Shown here piece by piece: positions 54,654 through 62,870 of a stretch of DNA of 64,000 nt (its first letter is position 1; every line of letters starts with the position of its first letter). The position numbers were made by a program, and so were the translations under genes. Source of the DNA: DATHTS01 sp965219305 (lineage in GTDB: Bacteria > Acidobacteriota > Blastocatellia > Pyrinomonadales > Pyrinomonadaceae); assembly GCA_965219305.1 (NCBI GenBank), contig OZ244725.1:1116001-1180000 (forward strand), written 5' to 3'. The notes below the pieces were generated by a model. The model saw only the letters and a program-made list of their open reading frames with translations. It had not been told where the DNA came from and did not search any database.

Positions 54654-55409
54654 CTAGTATGCTCCTTTGCCGAACAAAACCGCCGGAATCGTTTTGAGCA
54701 GCAGCAAAACGTCAAACCAAACGCTTTGGCTTTCGATATACTGCACGTCGAGTTTGACTTGTTCGGGAAATGGAATTTCGCTTCTGCCGGAAACTTGCCA
54801 GATGCACGTTAAACCGGGCGTAACATTCAGACGGCGACGGTCGGCGAGCGTGTAAAGCGCGACTTCGCGCGGCACCGGCGGACGCGGTCCGACGAGCGAC
54901 ATATCGCCTTTTAAGACGCACCATAATTGCGGAAGTTCGTCGAGACTGAATTTGCGGATGATTTTTCCGATCCAGGTGATTCGCGGGTCGTCTTTCATCT
55001 TAAAAGTAACTCCGCTCACCGATGCGTGCTGATTTTGCGCCAACAATTTGTCTTTGATTTTTTCCGCGTCGGCAACCATCGAGCGAAATTTGGGAAACGG
55101 AAATTCCCTGCCCCACAAACCGACGCGCGTCTGCCAGAATAAAACTGCGCCGCCGTCGGTTAATTTGACGGCGAGAGCGATCATCGCAAAAAGCGGCATC
55201 AGCGCAACCAGCATTGAAGCGGACACGAAAATATCAATTCCCCGTTTTAGTATTTTCGCGCCGCCGACAACGATCAGCCAACTATATTTCTTAAAAAGAA
55301 AACGCGCCGAACGCCGACTGAACGCATTATCTCCGTCGGAAAACCGTTTTTCCAACTCGCTGAGAATGCTGTCTCGATTTTCCAATTCGCTTGTTCCATC
55401 CAAAATCAT
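54654..55409 (-). CDS. Undecaprenyl-phosphate sugar phosphotransferase (initiating glycosyltransferase)
   Basis: 251 residues. One membrane segment (about 60-85, IDIFVSASMLVALMPLFAMI), then the catalytic core. It has all family motifs: FPFPKFRSMVADAE (KFRSM), DDPRITWIGKIIRKFSLDELP, LWCVLKGDMSLVGPRPPVPR and TPGLTCIWQVSGRSEI. It resembles WbaP/ExoY enzymes that transfer a sugar-1-phosphate to the lipid carrier, the first step of exopolysaccharide repeat synthesis. First gene of a two-gene unit with the fusion at 53258; a sigma-54 promoter lies upstream. Confidence 0.93.
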   Translation of the reverse strand: MILDGTSELENRDSILSELEKRFSDGDNAFSRRSARFLFKKYSWLIVVGGAKILKRGIDIFVSASMLVALMPLFAMIALAVKLTDGGAVLFWQTRVGLWGREFPFPKFRSMVADAEKIKDKLLAQNQHASVSGVTFKMKDDPRITWIGKIIRKFSLDELPQLWCVLKGDMSLVGPRPPVPREVALYTLADRRRLNVTPGLTCIWQVSGRSEIPFPEQVKLDVQYIESQSVWFDVLLLLKTIPAVLFGKGAY

Positions 55410-55480
55410 AATTTTTCCTTTAAAGATTTTCTAAAAGCGAGCGATGTTAATTGTTGACTTGCCCACACAATTAACAGTTG

Positions 55481-55496
55481 TGCAATCCTAATGCCA
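55481..55496 (-). promoter_or_regulatory. Sigma-54 promoter candidate upstream of the sugar-transferase unit
   Basis: On the minus strand TGGCATTAGGATTGCA has GG and GC spaced by ten bases and matches TGGCAC-N5-TTGCA at nearly every position. It is 72 bases upstream of the ATG at 55409. Adjacent imperfect inverted repeats (AATTGTTGAC.., ..GTTAATTGTG) may be activator-related. Confidence 0.7.
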
Positions 55497-55694
55497 TTCT
55501 GTTATCGGTCGGCGGGCGTTATGTTTACAGGAGTTTAATCAAAAATATCGGGTTTTAAATCTCCGGGCGTGTGGTCTTTTTTACCAAACGTTAATTGTGC
55601 CAACCGTTTTGCCACATCACACTTTAATTTCCGTATTTCGCAAAAAATACCGATTTTATTGGCTCGGATTAATGAGAAAGCACTTCTTTTTTTT

Positions 55695-55710
55695 TGGAAC
55701 GCGGCTTGCC
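55695..55710 (+). promoter_or_regulatory. Sigma-54 promoter candidate upstream of the cupin-like/rmlB/glgP unit
   Basis: TGGAACGCGGCTTGCC on the plus strand has the GG-N10-GC spacing and TTGC at -12. It is 206 bases before the gene at 55916, and directed away from the promoter at 55481. The long leader makes it a weaker call. Confidence 0.5.
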
Positions 55711-55915
55711 AATCAAAAAGCGAACTCAAATGTCACAATTTGAGCGAAATTAAAATTTAACTGTTAAGAAAAAACTATTTTAATGAAAGATTAAAAAAAT
55801 GATCGGAACATCAGCACGAACCTTAATGGTTTACTTCTGATTCTTCCATAATACTGGTGCAGTCTTGTTGATTGCGATTTAATACAAATTTTACGATTAA
55901 TTAAACTAAATAAAA

Positions 55916-56353
55916 ATGACAACCAATATTTCCGATGTAATCGTCAATGATTTCAGCAATCCTGCTGTAAATTATAATTTAAATAATAAATTTTCCGCCG
56001 CCGCCGACACCTCGAATAATGATGTGCCGAAAGTATCGGCACTAATTGAGATTAATCCGTCAGACGATATTAATAAACCGAAATTATTTTACGTAGTAAA
56101 AAATTCAACTTGTAAACTTCGTTTGCGTGATCTGCGAGAGAATTCTGCGACCTTTGGTAATATCACGACGCTTTATTTGAGTAATGAAGTTCCAAAGACC
56201 ATAAAACTCCCGCACGGCATTCAATATTACTGTCAGAATTCCGGTAATGTTCCGATGACGCTTTTTTGTGCCGAGGATGATTTCCCAATAGATTTTTCGT
56301 TTGAATCGGCTGTTGATCTGGTTCCGGGCGAATACCTGACAAGTCAGACGTAA
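55916..56353 (+). CDS. Hypothetical protein, possibly a cupin epimerase relative
   Basis: 145 residues, no signal peptide. The central part reads LRLRDLRENSATFGNITTLY.. then VPKTIKLPHGIQYYCQNSG and SAVDLVPGEYLTSQT, with a single PHG histidine. Layout and strand pattern are weakly like the RmlC-type cupins (sugar 3,5-epimerases, QdtA), and the gene directly precedes rmlB by 59 bases, which supports a sugar-nucleotide role. The catalytic histidine pair is not clearly present, so this is tentative. Confidence 0.5.
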   Translation: MTTNISDVIVNDFSNPAVNYNLNNKFSAAADTSNNDVPKVSALIEINPSDDINKPKLFYVVKNSTCKLRLRDLRENSATFGNITTLYLSNEVPKTIKLPHGIQYYCQNSGNVPMTLFCAEDDFPIDFSFESAVDLVPGEYLTSQT

Positions 56354-56412
56354 GGTACTCGTTCAATTTAACCAAAAGCTGATTTTCAGCAATTTCAAAA
56401 ACAATAAAAATT

Positions 56413-57486
56413 ATGAAAAAACTCCTTGTTACCGGCGGCGCAGGCTTTATCGGTTCCGCGTTTATCCGTCTCGTTCTCGAAGAACTGCCCGAATATAAAA
56501 TCGTTAATTTCGACGCTATGAGTTATGCGGGAAATCCCGACAATCTCGCCGATATAAAAGATAAACGCTACCGGTTTGTTTACGGAAACATCACCGACAG
56601 ATCAGCCGTCAGTCAAGTTTTAAGTGAAGGTTTCGATGCGGTAATCAACTTTGCCGCCGAGTCGCACGTTGACCGTTCAATCGCTTCGGCAGATGCTTTT
56701 ATCAAAACGAATGTGATGGGAACTCAGGTTTTGCTCGATGCCGCGCGAAGATACAATGTCCGGCGTTTCGTTCAAATTTCGACCGATGAAGTGATGGGCA
56801 GTCTGCCCGACGACGACTCGGCATTTTTTACGGAAAACTCAAAATTCGCACCGAATTCGCCATACGCCGCATCAAAAGCCGCCGCCGAACATTTAGTTCG
56901 CGCCGCCCGCGAAACATTTGAAATGGACACGATCATTACGCGATGCGGCAACAATTACGGACCGCGTCAGTTTCCCGAAAAATTGATCCCGCTTCTGATC
57001 GCCAACGCGCTCGATGAAAAACCGATTCCGGTTTACGGCGACGGACGCAATGTGCGCGACTGGATTTTTGTCGAAGATCACTGCCGCGCGATTTTAGCCG
57101 CGTTTTTAAAGGGAAAATCCGGCGATATATTTAATATCGGTGCGCGTAACGAGCGGCGCAATCTCGAAGTTGTTAAATCAATTCTCGATATTTTAGGAAA
57201 ACCACACGATTTGATCGAATTTGTTACCGACCGCCGCGGACACGACCGTCGTTATGCGATTGACGCGACGAAAACTGAAGGTGAACTCGGATGGAAACCA
57301 AAAGAAACCTGGAAAAGCGGTCTTTCCAAAACAGTCGAATGGTATCTGAATAACAAAACGTGGCTCGAACGAATCAAAAGCGGCGAGTATCGCAAAATTT
57401 ATTCCGGCTTCGGCTCTTACACATATTCGCCGCACACCGCCGTCAGTTCAACGAGAGAAATTTACGGCGCAGACCGCATCTTTTAA
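56413..57486 (+). CDS. rfbB: dTDP-glucose 4,6-dehydratase
   Basis: 357 residues of the extended SDR type. NAD-binding GGAGFIGSAFI (8-18), NFAAESHVDRSI (about 79-90), catalytic triad region STDEVMGSLPDD (Asp-Glu replacing usual residues typical of RmlB, about 119-130) and YAASKAAAEH (Tyr and Lys, about 151-160), then NNYGPRQFPEKLIPL. RmlB turns dTDP-glucose into dTDP-4-keto-6-deoxyglucose, the first step to rhamnose and related sugars. No rmlA, rmlC or rmlD gene of standard form is seen in the window. Confidence 0.92.
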   Translation: MKKLLVTGGAGFIGSAFIRLVLEELPEYKIVNFDAMSYAGNPDNLADIKDKRYRFVYGNITDRSAVSQVLSEGFDAVINFAAESHVDRSIASADAFIKTNVMGTQVLLDAARRYNVRRFVQISTDEVMGSLPDDDSAFFTENSKFAPNSPYAASKAAAEHLVRAARETFEMDTIITRCGNNYGPRQFPEKLIPLLIANALDEKPIPVYGDGRNVRDWIFVEDHCRAILAAFLKGKSGDIFNIGARNERRNLEVVKSILDILGKPHDLIEFVTDRRGHDRRYAIDATKTEGELGWKPKETWKSGLSKTVEWYLNNKTWLERIKSGEYRKIYSGFGSYTYSPHTAVSSTREIYGADRIF

Positions 57487-57521
57487 ATCTATAAAATTAT
57501 CAAACTCAAACAAGGAGAAAA

Positions 57522-60014
57522 ATGCTTATTCAAAATGTAACTAAAACTTCGCATCCGAAATCAAACGACGTAAACGGTTGGACAACGATTCTCGATGAAG
57601 CCGCCGATTTGCAGAAATCCCTGCGGCGGCATCTGCATTACACTTTCGGTAAAAACTGGAAAACAGCATCAAACGCTGATATTTACAAAGCTCTTGCCGC
57701 AACCGTGCGCGAAAAGATGATTGACCGAATGATCGAAACTGATGCCCGTTTCGATGTCGTAGATGCCAAGCGCGTAAATTATCTTTCGATGGAATTTCTG
57801 ATGGGACGCGCGCTCGGCAACAATTTGATAAATCTCGGAATGCTGGACATTTGCCGCGATATGCTCGGTATGATGGATTTCAATCTTGAAGATTTGTCCG
57901 CCGTAGAACCCGATGCCGCGCTCGGCAACGGCGGACTCGGTCGTCTGGCGGCGTGTTTTTTAGATTCGCTCGCCACGCTCGATATGCCCGCGACAGGTTA
58001 CGGCATCAACTACGAATTCGGTCTGTTTCGCCAGACTTTCGAAAACGGAGAACAGCGCGAACATCCCGACAATTGGCAGCGCGATTCGTCGCCGTGGCTG
58101 ATCGAACGCGCCGACGAAGCGTGTCTCATTCCGGTTTACGGCAAAATTGATCACGCCGCCGACCGCACCGGCGATTATAATCCGATGTGGACGGACTGGC
58201 GAATCATCGTCGGCGTGCCGCACGATTTGCCGATCGCGGGTTACGGCGGCAAAACCGTTAATCGTCTGCGGCTTTTCACAGCACGCAGTTCCGAAGAATT
58301 CGACATCGGAATTTTTAACAGAGGCGATTATCTTCGCGCCGTTTCGCAGAAAATCGAAACGGAAAAAATCTCGAAAGTTTTATATCCGGCGGATTCGTTC
58401 GCGGCGGGCAAAGAACTTCGGCTCGTCCAGGAATACTTTTTCACCGCTTGCGCTCTGCGCGACATCACGCGCAAATTTGAAGAAAAACACGACGATTACG
58501 CCGAATTTCCGAAACGGGCGGCGATTCAGTTAAACGACACACATCCGGCGATTGCGGTCGCCGAACTGATGCGTCTGCTCGTTGACGAAAAAAGTCTCGA
58601 ATGGGAAACAGCTCGGGAAATCACCGAAAAAACTCTCGCTTATACGAATCATACATTGATGCCCGAAGCTCTCGAAAAATGGTCGGTCGCATTATTTGAA
58701 AAAGTTCTGCCGCGTCATCTGCAAATTATTCGTGAGATCAATCGCCGTTTTCTCGAAAAGGTCGCCGCCGTTTTCCCTACTGATAAAGCTAAAACCAAGC
58801 GCGTTTCGATTATTAAAAACAAACAAATCGAGATGGGAAATCTCGCCATCGTCGGCAGTCATTCGGTCAACGGCGTGTCCGCGCTGCATTCGGAACTCGT
58901 TAAAAAAACGCTCGTGCCTGATTTCTACGAAATTTTCCCGGAAAAATTTAACAATAAAACAAACGGCGTAACCCCGCGCCGCTGGCTTTTAAAGGCAAAT
59001 CCGCGCCTTGCCGATTTGATTACCGAAAAAATCGGCGATGATTGGATCACTAATTTGGAACATTTGCGGGAATTGGAAAATTTCGCCGGCGACAGCGAAT
59101 TTCAGAGACGTTTCTATGAAATAAAACAGGCGAATAAACTCAAACTTGCGGGCGTAATTTACAAGACGAACGGCATAAAAGTTGATGTCGAATCAATGTT
59201 CGACGTGCAGGCGAAACGTATTCACGAATACAAACGACAGCTTTTAAAAGCCTTGCACATCGTTGATGAATATCTCTGTCTGATCGAAGACGATGTTGCT
59301 CCGCCCGCGCCGCGCACTTTTATTTTCGCGGGCAAAGCCGCGCCGGAATATGCGGCGGCAAAACTTATCATCAAATTTATCAATCACGTCGCCGCGAAAA
59401 TTAATAATGACCGCCGCTGTGACGGTCGTTTCAAAGTGGCGTTTATTCCCGATTACCGCGTTTCGCTCGCGGAAAAAATAATTCCCGCCGCTGATCTGAG
59501 CGAACAGATTTCGACCGCGGGAATGGAAGCGAGCGGCACCGGAAATATGAAATTTGCGCTTAACGGCGCGCTCACCATCGGAACTCTGGACGGCGCGAAC
59601 GTGGAAATTTTAGAAGAAGTCGGTGCGGAAAATATTTTTATTTTCGGTCTCAAAACCGACGAAATTCTTGAATACAAACAGCGCGGCGATTATCTGCCCG
59701 AAGAAATTTACAAACCGAACTGGCGCATACGCCGTGTGCTGAAAATGATCGGCTCGAACGAATTTTGTCCGAACGAACCGGGCGCGTTCAAATCGCTCGT
59801 CGAATTTTTGCTCGCGCCGAATGAAGCGTATTTTCACCTCGCAGATTTCCAATCATACCTCGACGCGCAAAAACGTGCGGTAAATGAATACGCCGATCAG
59901 GCAAATTGGACGCGGAAAGCCATTCTCAATGTTGCAGGCAGCGGCAAATTCTCCAGCGACCGCACGATCCGCCAATACGCAAGCGACATCTGGAACGTTA
60001 AATCAATCGGTTGA
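57522..60014 (+). CDS. glgP: Glycogen/maltodextrin phosphorylase
   Basis: 830 residues, usual length for the GT35 family; AAGGAG site before ATG. Motifs include YLSMEFLMGRALGNNLINLG (glucan/nucleotide region), ALGNGGLGRLAACFLDSLAT, QLNDTHPAIAVAELMR, NGVTPRRWL and the pyridoxal-phosphate site EASGTGNMKFALNGALTIGT with Lys677. It releases glucose 1-phosphate from alpha-1,4-glucans; that product can feed dTDP-glucose made upstream of RmlB. It follows rfbB by 35 bases and ends at a strong terminator. Confidence 0.95.
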   Translation: MLIQNVTKTSHPKSNDVNGWTTILDEAADLQKSLRRHLHYTFGKNWKTASNADIYKALAATVREKMIDRMIETDARFDVVDAKRVNYLSMEFLMGRALGNNLINLGMLDICRDMLGMMDFNLEDLSAVEPDAALGNGGLGRLAACFLDSLATLDMPATGYGINYEFGLFRQTFENGEQREHPDNWQRDSSPWLIERADEACLIPVYGKIDHAADRTGDYNPMWTDWRIIVGVPHDLPIAGYGGKTVNRLRLFTARSSEEFDIGIFNRGDYLRAVSQKIETEKISKVLYPADSFAAGKELRLVQEYFFTACALRDITRKFEEKHDDYAEFPKRAAIQLNDTHPAIAVAELMRLLVDEKSLEWETAREITEKTLAYTNHTLMPEALEKWSVALFEKVLPRHLQIIREINRRFLEKVAAVFPTDKAKTKRVSIIKNKQIEMGNLAIVGSHSVNGVSALHSELVKKTLVPDFYEIFPEKFNNKTNGVTPRRWLLKANPRLADLITEKIGDDWITNLEHLRELENFAGDSEFQRRFYEIKQANKLKLAGVIYKTNGIKVDVESMFDVQAKRIHEYKRQLLKALHIVDEYLCLIEDDVAPPAPRTFIFAGKAAPEYAAAKLIIKFINHVAAKINNDRRCDGRFKVAFIPDYRVSLAEKIIPAADLSEQISTAGMEASGTGNMKFALNGALTIGTLDGANVEILEEVGAENIFIFGLKTDEILEYKQRGDYLPEEIYKPNWRIRRVLKMIGSNEFCPNEPGAFKSLVEFLLAPNEAYFHLADFQSYLDAQKRAVNEYADQANWTRKAILNVAGSGKFSSDRTIRQYASDIWNVKSIG

Positions 60015-60039
60015 GATCATTTGAAACAATTAAAAAAAG

Positions 60040-60070
60040 GCTCGGGCAAATTTGCCCGAGCCTTTTTTTT
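60040..60070. terminator. Bidirectional terminator after glgP
   Basis: GGCTCGGGCAA and TTGCCCGAGCC form an 11-bp perfect stem with a two-base loop, flanked by A and T tracts. It lies between glgP and the convergent acetyltransferase-like gene. Confidence 0.9.
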
Positions 60071-60104
60071 CGTTCTAATTTTTTGGACAGCAATTTTTAT
60101 TTGT

Positions 60105-60644
60105 TCAAGCCGCAAGAGGAATTTCGGTGTTAATTGGCGATTTCTTTTGTCGCGGTTTGATGACCGCTGGAACTCCGACCGCGATGGAACCGGGCGGAAC
60201 ATCTTGTAAAACGACGGCGTTCGCGCCGATTGCCGCGCCGTCGCCGATATTGATTTCGCCCAAAATAACTGCGCCCGCACCGATGTCCACGCCGTCGCCG
60301 ATCACCGGCGCACCGCGCACACCTTTGCGTCGAAGTCCGATCGTTACGCCGTTGCGAATCGTTACATCATCGCCGATCACCGCGTCGCCGCTGACAATTA
60401 TGCCGCCGAAATGCTCGATGCAGAAACGCCTTCCGACCGTCGCTTCGCACGGCAGATCAATGCCCGTCAAAATCTGGCTCAAAAGTTTCAGCACGCGGTA
60501 AATAAAAGAAAAAATCTTTCTTAGAAATGAATTTTTAATCGTGTAACGCCAGCGTCCGAAGCGGTAAACTGCCATTACCCAAAATCCCTGCCGCTGAATA
60601 TCGCGGTCGTAAGTCTGCCAATCTTCCCTAATTAATTCAAACAT
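60105..60644 (-). CDS. Serine acetyltransferase-like protein (left-handed beta-helix)
   Basis: 179 residues. An alpha-helical head (about 1-65: LIREDWQTYDRD..GRWRY) resembles serine O-acetyltransferase. From about 65 come hexapeptide turns: VGRRFCIEHFGGIIVSGDAV, IGDDVTIRNGVTIGL, APVIGDGVDIGAGAVILGEI and GANAVVLQDVPPGSIAVGVP. The IEHFGGIIV segment corresponds to the CysE IDHxTGIVI motif with its catalytic histidine. In gene clusters for polysaccharides such proteins acetylate sugars or serine; substrate open. It lies next to two glycosyltransferases on the same strand. Confidence 0.82.
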   Translation of the reverse strand: MFELIREDWQTYDRDIQRQGFWVMAVYRFGRWRYTIKNSFLRKIFSFIYRVLKLLSQILTGIDLPCEATVGRRFCIEHFGGIIVSGDAVIGDDVTIRNGVTIGLRRKGVRGAPVIGDGVDIGAGAVILGEINIGDGAAIGANAVVLQDVPPGSIAVGVPAVIKPRQKKSPINTEIPLAA

Positions 60645-60656
60645 AATTTTATAAAC

Positions 60657-61679
60657 TCACCACGGACGTGCGGGCGAAATTTTGCCGCCGTTCGTTTCGC
60701 GCCACGCGCGTTCGATTGTTTCGATCATCGCCTTTGAAGCATCTGTTTTTTCGTTTTCCGGTGCGCGAAGCGAATTTTTAAAAGCGCGCAAAGCGTGCCA
60801 GTTTTTTTCGATCTGACACGCAATCCACGCGCCGAGTGCGCCGTGATGTTTCCGGTAATAAAGCATTGCGGAACGAACGCGCCAGAGCGTAAGCTGCGAA
60901 CCGGATTTCGACAGCGACAAATGCGTCAGAGTTTTTGAAGATTCGCCGCCGATGTGAATACAGCAAACGTCCGCCCAGTATAAAACTTTGTAACCCGCAT
61001 TTTTTAGACGGCGGCACAGATCAACTTCTTCGTAATAGAGAAAAAAATCTTCGTCGAAATAACCGATTTTTTCAAGCGCATCGCGCCGGATCAGAGCAAA
61101 TGCGCCCGGAACCCAATCAACTTCCGCTGATTCGTTTTCATCAGCCCACGTTCTGTCCGGTCGTCCGAAAAATTTCGATTTCGGAAAACGATCTGACAAT
61201 CCCGACAGGATCAAAAAATCATTTACCGGCGAAGGAAACATTCGCGCCGAAGGCTGCGGCGAATCGTCGCGTCCGATCAATCTCGCGCCGCCGAGACCGA
61301 TTTCTTCGTCCGCATCCATTTTTATCAATGCCGTCTGCAAAGCGTTCGGTTTCAGAAATGCGTCGGTATTTAAAAGCAATATATAACGACCTTTTGCCAC
61401 GGCGAAACCGCGATTGTTGCCGCCCGCAAATCCGAGATTGACATCGCTTTTAATTAAATGAACGTGCGGAAATTCGCTTTCGATCATCGCCGCCGAATCG
61501 TCTTTTGAATCGTTGTCAACGACGATGATTTCGTAATTTACTCCCGCCGCTTCGCGCTCGAAAGCCTCGATACATTCGCGCGTCAACTCTCGCGTATTAA
61601 ATGAGACGATGACGACCGAAACGTCCGGCGAGGCGTTTTTTATATTACTGGTTTTAATTTTTGTATCGGTTTTAATCAT
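60657..61679 (-). CDS. GT2 glycosyltransferase, rhamnosyltransferase-like
   Basis: 340 residues. GT-A fold at about 18-260: VSVVIVSFNTRELTRECIEA, VVDNDSKDDS, NLGFAGGNNRGF, YILLLNTDAFLKPNAL (DxD-type), and VDWVPGAFALIRRDALEKIG, YYEEVDLCRRLKNAGY. These are typical of WbbL/rhamnosyl-type enzymes. It overlaps the next upstream gene by eight bases. No membrane segment, so cytoplasmic, probably adding a sugar to the lipid-linked chain. Confidence 0.9.
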   Translation of the reverse strand: MIKTDTKIKTSNIKNASPDVSVVIVSFNTRELTRECIEAFEREAAGVNYEIIVVDNDSKDDSAAMIESEFPHVHLIKSDVNLGFAGGNNRGFAVAKGRYILLLNTDAFLKPNALQTALIKMDADEEIGLGGARLIGRDDSPQPSARMFPSPVNDFLILSGLSDRFPKSKFFGRPDRTWADENESAEVDWVPGAFALIRRDALEKIGYFDEDFFLYYEEVDLCRRLKNAGYKVLYWADVCCIHIGGESSKTLTHLSLSKSGSQLTLWRVRSAMLYYRKHHGALGAWIACQIEKNWHALRAFKNSLRAPENEKTDASKAMIETIERAWRETNGGKISPARPW

Positions 61680-62865
61680 AATTTTTCCCCGGATTTACGC
61701 GCGCGGTTCTCACCCATTCATTGTCGCTTCGCGCGGATTTGACGAGCGATTTCAGCAGCGTTAATTTCCACAAAATGTAAAACGGCGCAGCGAAAAGCGC
61801 GGCTAAATCTTTCAAACCGCCGCCGCCGACCGCAATCGCCGCCAAAATATGAAGTGCGGCAACCGCCAGCGATAACAACGCCGCCGATTGCAGCGCAAAA
61901 CTAAACTGTGCGAGCGCGACAAAAAGCAGCGCGACGTGAAAAGCGAGCGGCAGAAGTAGCAGCTCCAAAAGCGGTTCGATCAGGCGAAAGCGACCGCGCA
62001 AAACTTCGCTGAAAAGTTTCGGCGCAAATTCCCAAATCATTCGCAAACGCCCGCCTTCCCACCGCGAACGCTGTGTTTTAACGCCTTTGCCCGAAGCCGG
62101 CATTTCCCCGTAAACGCTCGCCGCGTCTATAAAAGAAACCTTGAAATCTTTGCGGATCAGATCGAGATGATATTCCAAATCTTCGACGACCGAACGCGCT
62201 TTGTATGGAACGGCGTGCAGAGTTTCGGCGCGCAGACCGAAACCGTTTCCCAAAATGCCGCACGAAATTCCGAAAAATGCACGACCGCGCGGTCGCAGAA
62301 CGTTAAATGCAAGAAGCGCGACATTCATCAGACGAGTCCGAACCGAAGAATCCGCGTTGGCGACCGTGTAGCGGCACTGAATCGCATCCGCACCGGAAAT
62401 AAACGCGCGGCGTGATTCGTCAAACAGATTCGGAGCAACGATCGTGTCCGCGTCAATCACCAGATAAGCGTCAAAATTTTCCGGCAAAAGTTCGTTAAAT
62501 GCAAAATCGAGCGCGTAACCTTTGCCGCGTTCCGCCGGATTATTTCTGACCAAAACCCGCGCGCCCGTTTTTTCGGCGACGCTTGCCGTTTCGTCCGTGC
62601 AGTTGTCGGCGATAACGATGATCGCGGTTTTTTCGTCGGCGAATTTGATAAGGTTTTGCAGACAAGTTTCGATATTCGATGCTTCGTTATGTGCCGGAAC
62701 GACAACCGCGAGACGAAAATTTTCGTCAACTTTTTCTACAAGTTTGCGGCGCGGCATTATTCCGCCGACGGTCAGGAAAATCAGTTCGATCGTTCCCGGA
62801 ATCGTCAGCAAAAGCGCGACACATCCGAGCAAAGTCCATAATAATTTGAAAAATTCGAGTTTCAT
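61672..62865 (-). CDS. Membrane-bound GT2 glycosyltransferase
   Basis: 397 residues. N-terminal helix (about 10-30), then a GT-A domain: LAVVVPAHNEASNIETCLQN, VIADNCTDETA, VIDADTIVAPN (DxD), and the QRSRWEGG motif (Q-x-x-R-W, about 262-269) characteristic of processive family-2 enzymes. Two or three C-terminal membrane helices (about 290-385). It overlaps the downstream GT2 gene and is five bases from the glycosidase-like gene, hence in one operon. Likely a chain-synthesising or inverting transferase at the inner membrane. Confidence 0.9.
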   Translation of the reverse strand: MKLEFFKLLWTLLGCVALLLTIPGTIELIFLTVGGIMPRRKLVEKVDENFRLAVVVPAHNEASNIETCLQNLIKFADEKTAIIVIADNCTDETASVAEKTGARVLVRNNPAERGKGYALDFAFNELLPENFDAYLVIDADTIVAPNLFDESRRAFISGADAIQCRYTVANADSSVRTRLMNVALLAFNVLRPRGRAFFGISCGILGNGFGLRAETLHAVPYKARSVVEDLEYHLDLIRKDFKVSFIDAASVYGEMPASGKGVKTQRSRWEGGRLRMIWEFAPKLFSEVLRGRFRLIEPLLELLLLPLAFHVALLFVALAQFSFALQSAALLSLAVAALHILAAIAVGGGGLKDLAALFAAPFYILWKLTLLKSLVKSARSDNEWVRTARVNPGKNYD

Positions 62866-62870
62866 AAATT

